Source: Hofstenia miamia (lineage: Eukaryota; Xenacoelomorpha; Acoela). Taken from it: DNA of 64,000 nucleotides. Position numbers and translations under genes: made by a program. The stretch spans positions 2,041,109 to 2,105,108 of the forward strand of contig SCFE01000045.1 in the NCBI GenBank assembly GCA_004352715.1, given 5' to 3'. Position 1 is the first letter of the stretch. Each line of letters starts with the position of its first letter. Below are positions 62,101 to 64,000 of this stretch, in pieces. The notes beneath the pieces were generated by a model. It did not search any database, was not told where the DNA came from, and saw only the letters and a program-made list of their open reading frames with translations.

Positions 62101-63722
62101 GCTTGAAAGGTTTTATTTACGATTGCATGTTATTTTTCCCAGTAAGACATATATTTTAGAGTGTTCAAAGAGAATTCCAAACAAACAAATCCAGCTTAGA
62201 TCATCTAGGCCGAGTTACAATTCAACTATTTATGGTATGCGAATCCACAATAGGAAAAGATGTCAAACAAACGCATTCGAATCTCAGCTTAAGGTATGCT
62301 AGCAAGAACAAAATTGAAGAGAGTGCAATGTATATTATATTGATAAATGCTTAGAGATTGTTAATTTAGATGGCGAGAGCTCTCTTGTATTCTTAAAGGA
62401 CTTGAAAATGATCTTCAAAATAGCTTAAAAAATTGGCAGAAATTTGAAAACGAATTTAATTTACTGAACTCTACTATTTGTAAACACAGTGAAACTTTGG
62501 AAAAGCTTCAGCAGAAAGTCAACTCCTTACATCGCACATCTTCTGACAAAAACGAGCTTGGGGAACTTTCATTATCAGCAAAGGTCAGAATGATTTACAA
62601 TTCAAGTCTCTAGTTTTCTAACACAACACCTAACTCATAGCCTAGAGCTAAGAAAAGAAATACTATTCATATAAAGCTAAAAAACAGTTTTTAAATCTGG
62701 TAAATAAAGGTAGCACAATAACTATACTAATGACAATTATAGCAAGAAATATCTTACATGAGGACAGCGCGAACTAACGGATACATAACATTCATGCAAA
62801 GTTTGCAACAATGAAGTAACAATGTATCAGATGTTGTTCGCTCAAAGAATCCATAAAGCAGTGGATTCCGAATGGGATTAAATTAGGGTTATAGGATTAA
62901 ATGACTCAAAATGGTGTTAACAACAAGAAATGGTGTTAGTTGTTACCAGTAATTGATTTTGTTAACACCTTTTTGCACACGTCTGACATTAAACTTTCAA
63001 AAGCAGCTTGTTGTACTAGGTCAATTACATGTAGTTCATTACTGAACTAATATAAATTTGACAACAATTTAGCATTTACAACGAGAGTTGGAGAGCATTC
63101 AATTTGATCTGATCAATAATATTTCAGAAAGACTTACATGCAAAATGGACAATTCCACTGCCCTTCATTTTAAGTCAGATATTGAATCTCTGACAATGCG
63201 ACGGAATTCTTTACTGATCAGTACTGAGCGTGTAGTAGCAACAACAAATGACCACACCAGAAGAAATTTGCAGATTTCAAATGAAGCCAATTCACTGAAT
63301 AAGTTTTTGAATGATATTGAAAGACGGTTGGAGTTCACGAAAAATCGTCAGTACGGGACAAATCATCATCACGAAGATTTTGCTGCTCCGATTTTACAGG
63401 TAATATTAATCTATAGTTTTTTTTTATGAAACAATGTCTTAGAGAGCATATCATTTTTTTGTACATTAATATTGTAATATGATTACAAATTATAAGGTAG
63501 AACAAAATAATTTTTCTATTAACAAAATAAATTGAAAAATGTCCATTTCTGCAAAATGATGCAATTTCTTTTGTTTTCTTCATTAGTAATCCTTTAAATT
63601 GATTAATTTGGCTGGTTTTCATTTATAAACAGCTGTTTCCAAGTAATCTAAGGCGAAAAATTGATTGGAGTTTAGTTTGCGAATCTTACAACTCACACAA
63701 GTGGTCCGCATCTACTAAGTAA
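30862..63722 (+). CDS. Large spectrin-repeat protein (whole gene model, copy B start)
   Basis: Coding exons joined here: 30862-31118, 32460-32577, 37279-37440 (or 35991-36152), then 22 exons from 41007 to 63399 and a doubtful last exon 63633-63722. All junctions keep one frame; 21 of the 25 modelled introns are phase 0. The ~1,523 firm residues have an acidic then basic unstructured N-terminus (about 1-105), then roughly 13-15 spectrin-type repeats. These are shown by recurring helix motifs such as NRNWNDL, LQKWIADN, ATEWLELLE, AYQWKNIE, MNLWLESV, NKHWHNIS, KNWQKFE. Many introns cut at a similar place, after a 'L-x-x-x-K' in helix B. Such proteins act as extended, flexible cytoskeletal links. 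No CH domain, WW, EF-hand, ZZ or SH3 is seen. A nesprin, dystrophin-like or plakin-like protein, or a lineage-specific one, all fit. Both ends may be incomplete. Confidence 0.8.
31340..31995 (+). repeat. Dispersed intronic repeat, family 1 (copy B)
   Basis: Allelic counterpart of 4860-5510 in intron 1, nearly identical. Confidence 0.6.
32460..32577 (+). CDS. Spectrin-repeat protein, coding exon 2 (copy B)
   Basis: Identical in sequence to 5977-6094. Acceptor GGCATTTAG|T, donor ACCCAA|GTAAGT. It completes the exon 1 codon and ends in phase 0 for exon 3. Confidence 0.8.
32820..32839. other. Assembly gap, 20 N
   Basis: Short gap inside intron 2 of copy B. The ~130 bp before it are repeated after it, so it marks another unresolved overlap. 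Confidence 0.95.
33539..34042 (-). mobile_element. CR1/L2/jockey-type LINE 3' fragment, present only in copy B
   Basis: Copy A reads CACTATAAGGAAAAAC without interruption (about 6891). Copy B holds about 510 extra bases there, bounded by repeated CTATAA (33533-33538 and 34043-34048), a probable target duplication. On the minus strand at 33861-33910 it encodes CRIWNKLPINIRKAPK, then a stop, then FKKLLKENLL. This is the 'R-x-WN-x-LP-x-x-IR...FK-x-x-LK' tail typical of reverse transcriptases of CR1/L2/jockey-like LINEs. It is a 5'-truncated, dead copy. Its presence in one copy only suggests a fairly recent, polymorphic insertion, though one in-frame stop shows its source or the copy was already damaged. 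Confidence 0.75.
34685..35119 (+). other. Unrecognised 144-codon open frame in intron 2
   Basis: Begins MSFIKTFLDEICSVTD and ends NSKKTTNLF. It is longer than most chance frames in this AT-rich DNA, but shows no domain, no signal peptide and no splice context. Most of it falls in the copy A gap, so allele comparison is impossible. Probably chance, or part of a degraded mobile element. Confidence 0.15.
35759..36858. repeat. Haplotype-like duplicate with exon 3 (copy B side)
   Basis: Bounded by N 35758 and N 36859 and nearly identical to 37050-38146. It contains one copy of exon 3. Confidence 0.88.
35991..36152 (+). CDS. Spectrin-repeat protein, coding exon 3 (one of two copies)
   Basis: Acceptor AACCCTTTAG|TGT, donor ATAGAA|GTAAGT, 54 codons, phase 0 at both ends. 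The product runs CDALGDEMSNKLNRYMEYQK, then LQEQMDKIE, continuing helix C and the next helix A/B of the first spectrin repeat. It differs from 37279-37440 by two substitutions, Leu/Met and Ser/Thr. Confidence 0.85.
36860..36923. repeat. 64-bp copy of 9396-9459 (continuation of haplotype A)
   Basis: GTGAAAGGTTTTTCATCAAA to GAAAGTAAT repeats exactly the bases before the 9460 gap. It shows where copy A should continue. Confidence 0.9.
37050..38146. repeat. Haplotype-like duplicate with exon 3 (copy A side)
   Basis: Partner of 35759-36858. It continues without a break into the single-copy part of the gene, so this exon 3 is the one physically linked to exon 4. Confidence 0.88.
37279..37440 (+). 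CDS. Spectrin-repeat protein, coding exon 3 (copy joined to exon 4)
   Basis: Same splice sites and length as 35991-36152 (54 codons, residues about 126-179). Reads CDAMGDEMTNKLNRYM where the other copy has CDALGDEMSNKLNRYM. Confidence 0.85.
39217..39528. other. Assembly gap, 312 N, in a (TA)n tract
   Basis: TA repeats on both sides. The gap is probably an unassembled microsatellite. Confidence 0.95.
40085..40175 (-). mobile_element. hAT-type element end (CGGTATACCG-rich fragment)
   Basis: Repeated CGGTAT/ATACCG words (TACCGCGGTATCGGTATTTT and following) end at GTCGGGCCCTA. Read on the minus strand this gives a terminus TAGGGCCCGACGGTATACC, a style I know from non-autonomous hAT elements. 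The opposite end was not found, so it is a truncated fragment. Short spurious frames on both strands cross it. Confidence 0.45.
40372..40457 (-). mobile_element. Second GC-rich transposon end
   Basis: Contains the stem CGGGAGTGCTCCCG and ends GCAGGGCCCTAG. On the minus strand the end reads CTAGGGCCCTGCGGGAG, like the end at 40175 but a different internal sequence. No partner end or target duplication is seen. Confidence 0.35.
41007..41165 (+). CDS. Spectrin-repeat protein, coding exon 4
   Basis: Acceptor CATTTAG|GAT, donor TTGAAG|GTATCT, 53 codons, phase 0. DVLSEIENVKEQFTDLEYLC follows exon 3's helix B, and AKTMAHKWEKKLK is a helix C tryptophan motif. The first single-copy exon. Confidence 0.88.
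43359..43389. repeat. (TA)n microsatellite
   Basis: Uninterrupted TA dinucleotides inside intron 4. Confidence 0.9.
44177..44216. repeat. (TA)n microsatellite, interrupted
   Basis: ATATAT with a GTATAA interruption, just upstream of exon 5. Confidence 0.85.
44271..44435 (+). CDS. Spectrin-repeat protein, coding exon 5
   Basis: Acceptor AAATTAG|CTA, donor TTAAAG|GTAACT, 55 codons, phase 0. Contains LKMQSWEMFYDDALNFFEAE, a helix A tryptophan, and LEDQLLHLK at the usual helix B cut. A weaker in-frame acceptor (CTCAAAG|GAA) would shorten it by six codons. Confidence 0.82.
45362..45505 (+). CDS. Spectrin-repeat protein, coding exon 6
   Basis: Acceptor AAGTTTAG|GAA, donor GCTCAG|GTATTT, 48 codons, phase 0. 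EVNSEIDDKMGEMGEVLNQ is the second half of helix B, and EILEIRANYHSLKVKAQ is a helix C without the tryptophan. Confidence 0.88.
45555..45722 (+). CDS. Spectrin-repeat protein, coding exon 7
   Basis: Acceptor TATTAG|GAT, donor CCTCGG|GTTTAA, an unusual donor but in phase; 56 codons. FLKEIDVLQKWIADNRTFKE is a textbook spectrin helix A. Its upstream intron is 49 bp and its downstream intron only 44 bp. Without splicing the frame ends at the TAA inside the donor. Confidence 0.82.
45767..45958 (+). CDS. Spectrin-repeat protein, coding exon 8
   Basis: Acceptor AATTTAG|TCA, donor ATATTT|GTATGT, 64 codons, phase 0. SLLDENIEYDNFLKDVKANS is helix B, and the exon ends basic (DLKRKINRRKDRLGKQMKRV) and Ser-rich. 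Confidence 0.85.
46822..46853. repeat. (TTA)n microsatellite
   Basis: About ten TTA units. The poly-Tyr stretch in the frame crossing it is spurious. Confidence 0.92.
47310..47690 (+). repeat. Dispersed repeat, family 1
   Basis: Carries 'TTTGCACATATCAAG', 'CCATGGGCTCAAAACTTTAT', 'AGGTATGGAGA' and 'AAAAGGCTTGGAGACAATTC' in the same order as intron 1, about 75-80% alike by eye. Confidence 0.65.
47817..47945 (+). CDS. Spectrin-repeat protein, coding exon 9
   Basis: Acceptor CTTTTTAG|AAT, donor AATGAG|GTAAGA, 43 codons, phase 0. A Pro-rich linker (FKLPEVKPPTNFESQPQ) precedes LKNLTKYWNSIINE, a helix C end. This is one of the few breaks in the helical array. Confidence 0.85.
48133..48291 (+). CDS. 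Spectrin-repeat protein, coding exon 10
   Basis: Acceptor ACGTTTAG|GCT, donor AATGAG|GTAACT, 53 codons, phase 0. ALQQATEWLELLESQIPSS is a clear helix A with the W-L-x-x-L-E signature. Confidence 0.88.
49481..50020 (-). mobile_element. Decayed Tc1/mariner element with both inverted repeats
   Basis: Left end TAGCTCCGGTAAAAA (49481) and right end TTTGACCGGAGCTA (50020) are inverted repeats, each beside TA. On the minus strand 49750-49810 encodes QWPANSLDVSPIENAWRTMR, matching the WPANSPDLxPIExxW block of Tc1/mariner DDE transposases. About 20 residues upstream, DGATPPRT and YTQNFFREK match the preceding DGAxxH block, with a stop between and a frameshift after. At 540 bp it keeps about the last third of a transposase and cannot encode an active enzyme. 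Confidence 0.85.
50021..50050. repeat. (TA)n microsatellite
   Basis: Directly abuts the Tc1/mariner right end, consistent with TA-targeted insertion into, or repeat growth from, the target site. Confidence 0.9.
50735..50947 (+). CDS. Spectrin-repeat protein, coding exon 11
   Basis: Acceptor CATTTTAG|TCG, donor TTCGAA|GTAAGA, 71 codons, phase 0. SLYEELRNFEAEFSALSEAC is helix B; IVRLSAKVQQLEDDIKEKED is a long, highly charged helix. Confidence 0.88.
51176..51463 (+). CDS. Spectrin-repeat protein, coding exon 12
   Basis: Acceptor TCTTTAG|AAT, donor CTTAAG|GTTAGA, 96 codons, phase 0. LDSILEDLCDLRKEVLSSKE is a helix. A Lys/Glu/Asp-rich hinge is followed by FHDRLNELEDRLSQVESNYG, a heptad-like coiled segment. 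Almost a whole repeat in one exon. Confidence 0.88.
51669..51803 (+). CDS. Spectrin-repeat protein, coding exon 13
   Basis: Acceptor TGATTTAG|AGC, donor CACAAG|GTATAG, 45 codons, phase 0. Ends LMEIKNLLHKHK, the helix B cut point that exon 14 completes. Confidence 0.87.
52613..52747 (+). CDS. Spectrin-repeat protein, coding exon 14
   Basis: Acceptor TAATTTAG|GAC, donor CTTAAG|GTAATC, 45 codons, phase 0. DFFEDIDGHWYMVNHIYEKL continues helix B; LSTVNGLTQKLKLK begins helix C. Confidence 0.87.
52797..52967 (+). CDS. Spectrin-repeat protein, coding exon 15
   Basis: Acceptor CTATTTTAG|ATG, donor TTGAAG|GTCATT, 57 codons, phase 0, after a 49-bp intron. IIAYQWKNIENDLQELVAMV is a strong helix A. The leading ATG is a chance codon, not a start. 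Confidence 0.87.
53118..53264 (+). CDS. Spectrin-repeat protein, coding exon 16
   Basis: Acceptor AGTTTAG|GAA, donor AGGAAG|GTCTAT, 49 codons, phase 0. EMNQMVLQKESFVEKVLDES is helix B, and RVESFTDSWLDIRRK is a helix C tryptophan motif. Confidence 0.87.
53607..53901. mobile_element. Non-autonomous hAT element (~295 bp)
   Basis: Left end CAGGCTTGTTC; the right end, read in reverse, is CAGGCTTGTCC. The flanking octamers CTAATAGA (53599-53606) and CCAATAGA (53902-53909) differ at one base, a probable 8-bp target duplication as hAT elements make. Inside are CATGGG/GGGGAT-rich words, a (TA)n tract at 53737-53760 and an N at 53802. There is no coding capacity. Confidence 0.75.
53737..53760. repeat. 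(TA)n microsatellite inside the hAT element
   Basis: About twelve TA units. Confidence 0.9.
54203..54376 (+). CDS. Spectrin-repeat protein, coding exon 17
   Basis: Acceptor GATTTTAG|CTC, donor CTACTG|GTATTC, 58 codons, phase 0. LTKWLEKLKLLSIKWEHFEE and ELKVWLQRTSEKISFW give three tryptophans at helix C and helix A positions across a repeat boundary. Confidence 0.88.
54419..54575 (+). CDS. Spectrin-repeat protein, coding exon 18
   Basis: Acceptor CGAATTTAG|GAA after a 42-bp intron; donor ACAATTC|GTAATT, leaving one base (phase 1) that exon 19 completes. Product EIERHMSNQVQLMKETNKEG, then LSYFESTWQQLDKTI (helix C). Confidence 0.85.
54576..55770 (+). other. Intron 18 with GC-rich island
   Basis: No exon recognised. 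55140-55260 is unusually G+C rich (CCGAAACCGGACAGGATGG, CAGGGCCGGGCCG) and probably a degraded transposon end, with open frames on both strands that look spurious. Confidence 0.4.
55771..55943 (+). CDS. Spectrin-repeat protein, coding exon 19
   Basis: Acceptor TACTTTAG|AA, donor TACAAG|GTAATA; two bases finish the exon 18 codon (Gln), then 57 codons. LMIDMNLWLESVDISLRD is helix A and LLKKLNKYK the helix B cut. The frame reads on for 24 codons past the donor. Confidence 0.87.
56075..56180. repeat. (TA)n / (TACA)n compound microsatellite
   Basis: About 100 bp of TA units broken by ACATAT and GTATAT words. Open frames on both strands here are artefacts. Confidence 0.93.
56181..57360 (-). mobile_element. 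Decayed LINE, C-terminal and downstream region
   Basis: Strong C/T bias on the + strand. On the minus strand, 56220-56357 encodes VIGIAVPKDRNVESKENDKI and VVGGALGVVSKK. This recalls the 'P-x-D-x-N-V...KE...EK' and 'V-x-GALG-x-x-x-K' tail that I associate with some invertebrate non-LTR reverse transcriptases. 56978-57190 encodes a Lys-rich stretch with EQQAASTIGSVDGRRNR. Stops and frameshifts are common. The family cannot be assigned; whether it is one element or two is unclear. Confidence 0.55.
57420..57620 (+). repeat. Dispersed repeat, family 1 (5' part)
   Basis: 'GCGTTTATAACTCACGAACT' and 'AAATCTGAAAAC' match the region just before the core at 5085-5130 and at 58760-58800. Confidence 0.4.
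57785..57958 (+). CDS. Spectrin-repeat protein, coding exon 20
   Basis: Acceptor ATTTTTAG|GGA, donor ATTAAG|GTATTC, 58 codons, phase 0. GINVELTSRQMVLDYINQ completes the exon 19 helix B (the E-L-x-x-R-Q pattern is typical), and IGEINKHWHNISDHVSKQIK is helix C. Confidence 0.88.
57959..59894 (+). other. Intron 20
   Basis: No exon recognised; contains a family 1 repeat and a single N at 59869, just 26 bp before exon 21. Confidence 0.5.
58700..59190 (+). repeat. Dispersed repeat, family 1
   Basis: 'TTTATAACTCGCAAACTAGT', 'AAAGTCTGAAAGGACTACAG', 'CAATGGGTTTGGG' and 'ATGTCTCACGATTTCC' follow the family order, with a divergent middle. Confidence 0.5.
59895..60211 (+). CDS. Spectrin-repeat protein, coding exon 21
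   Basis: Acceptor CTATTTAG|ATT; donor AATAAG|GTATGA, 105 codons plus two bases (phase 2). The longest exon of the middle part: a near-complete repeat from ILEAFRTRLGDYTHYFNSSF (with FEWMSL) through LHELTNLEDDLKKQ to LKNALEMDCRQI. The frame runs on to 60389 but the extension is not spectrin-like. Confidence 0.87.
60631..61050 (-). pseudogene. P-element/THAP9-like transposase C-terminal fragment
   Basis: One continuous minus-strand frame of about 140 codons. It starts after a possible acceptor (TATTTCAG near 61051) with IVYIGGYISKRIPDESLKC, then KLNRGSLSYPSNELVEFL, then a helical tail. The 'YIGGY-x-x-x-K...C-x-x-C' and 'L-x-RGGL-x-YPS' pair is the pattern I know from the C-terminal part of P-element/THAP9-type DNA transposases. 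Here the second Gly of RGGL is Ser and the Cys pair is spaced C-GTSEM-C. No THAP zinc finger, catalytic core or inverted repeats are seen, so it is probably a relic, although the frame is intact. Confidence 0.6.
61147..61518. mobile_element. Non-autonomous hAT element (372 bp)
   Basis: Left end CAGGGGTCTCCAAAG; the right end in reverse is CAGTGGAGTCTCCAAG. Flanking octamers CTGTAGAT (61139-61146) and CTGTAGAC (61519-61526) agree at seven of eight bases. Sub-terminal GGGCC-rich arms (GCGGGCCAAGG; CTCGGGCCG twice) surround an AT-rich core. This end style, CAGGGGTCTCCAA with GGGCC motifs, is common in hAT families. It has no transposase. Confidence 0.85.
61902..62058 (+). CDS. Spectrin-repeat protein, coding exon 22
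   Basis: Acceptor ATTTGTAG|A completes the exon 21 codon (Arg); donor TTTAAG|GTCACT, 52 further codons, phase 0. GKLECALEEWKSYQDALGTV is a helix A, and FRTHVQKFK is the helix B cut. The frame on the other strand is a shadow. Confidence 0.86.
62160..62293 (+). CDS. Spectrin-repeat protein, coding exon 23
   Basis: Acceptor TATTTTAG|AGT, donor CTTAAG|GTATGC, 44 codons plus two bases (phase 2). SVQREFQTNKSSLDHLGRVT completes helix B; QTHSNLSL leads into the helix C tryptophan of exon 24. Confidence 0.84.
62370..62583 (+). CDS. Spectrin-repeat protein, coding exon 24
   Basis: Acceptor TAATTTAG|A, donor GCAAAG|GTCAGA; one base completes Arg, then 71 codons. (R)WRELSCILKGLENDLQNSLK joins helix C to the next helix A (NWQKFENEF), and ETLEKLQQKVNSLH is helix B. 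Confidence 0.87.
63073..63399 (+). CDS. Spectrin-repeat protein, coding exon 25
   Basis: Acceptor AATTTAG|CAT, donor TTACAG|GTAATA, 109 codons, phase 0. HLQRELESIQFDLINNISER is helix B, LTMRRNSLLISTERV a tryptophan-less helix C, and LNKFLNDIERRLEFTKNRQ the next helix A. It ends in a His-rich, probably exposed loop (NHHHEDFAAPILQ). The last exon I am confident of. Confidence 0.88.
63633..63722 (+). CDS. Candidate last exon (29 codons + TAA)
   Basis: Acceptor TATAAACAG|CTG keeps phase 0 and gives LFPSNLRRKIDWSLVCESYN, ending KWSASTK and TAA. It has a coding look, but its acceptor ends in ACAG rather than the TTTAG used by most other exons here. Rivals are TTTAG at 63671-63675 (35 codons, ending ASSYYSAICFIIASL, TAG 63781) and TTTTTCAG ending 63730 (12 codons). 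The ACTAA|GTAATT junction at 63719/63720 could also be a donor, in which case the gene runs beyond the window. Confidence 0.4.
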   Translation: MFPSNLRRKIDWSLVCESYNSHKWSASTK

Positions 63723-63825
63723 TTTTTCAGGAAGTGCCTCATCGTATTATTCTGCCATTTGCTTCATAATCGCATCATTGTAGTTTTTCAGTTAAAAAAC
63801 CTCCTTACTCTTCACTATGCATTAT

Positions 63826-63831
63826 AATAAA
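63826..63831 (+). terminator. Possible polyadenylation signal AATAAA
   Basis: AATAAA about 100 bp after the candidate stop, followed by GTTTTGG. In AT-rich DNA this hexamer is common by chance, so it supports the 3' end only weakly. Confidence 0.3.
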
Positions 63832-64000
63832 CGTTTTGGACTGCTATATATCTCGTGCAATCATATCCAAACTACACAAGTTTCGATATGAGCTCATTGA
63901 GCTCCAATTTAATATGTTTACAAATAATTATCAACTTTCAAAAATTAAACGCTAACATCGTATAATGGAACAAGTTGATTCCATACGCACGTTTTATATG

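Overview
This window is AT-rich animal nuclear DNA. It has GT-AG introns (most acceptors read TTTAG, several introns are only 42-49 bp), (TA)n microsatellites and decayed transposons of the hAT, Tc1/mariner, P-like and non-LTR classes. There are no operons, Shine-Dalgarno sites or CRISPR. Its features suggest an invertebrate; a tunicate-like genome is possible, but nothing here fixes the phylum.

One host gene can be supported, on the + strand. Its first coding exons appear twice (4379-6094 and 30862-32577), and exon 3 appears twice (35991 and 37279). Exons 4 to 25 then run singly from 41007 to 63399, and the 3' end near 63722 is uncertain. Joined at splice sites whose phases all agree, 25 exons give about 1,523 residues, plus a tentative 29-residue last exon. 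After an acidic/basic unstructured N-terminus, the protein is an almost unbroken chain of spectrin-type triple-helical repeats. I see no CH, EF-hand or ZZ domain and no assured KASH tail, so it may be a nesprin/dystrophin/plakin-superfamily protein, but the family cannot be named from this window.

The first 38 kb look like two haplotypes laid end to end and interleaved. 2187-8917 matches 28983-35757, and 35759-36858 matches 37050-38146. Several further near-identical tandem copies (21083-23219, 23330-24787, 27401/28301) meet at a single N. The doubled first exons are therefore best read as assembly artefacts. 10460-28221 contains no recognisable gene, only dispersed repeats.

Mobile DNA in the introns: a ~510-bp LINE 3' fragment present in only one haplotype copy (33539-34042), a decayed Tc1/mariner element with both inverted repeats (49481-50020), two non-autonomous hAT elements with probable 8-bp target duplications (53607-53901, 61147-61518), a P-element/THAP9-like transposase fragment (60631-61050, minus), a decayed LINE tail (56181-57360, minus), and a dispersed repeat family that recurs at least six times. 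A perfect 68-bp palindrome at 570-637 has a one-armed relative at about 15.6 kb.
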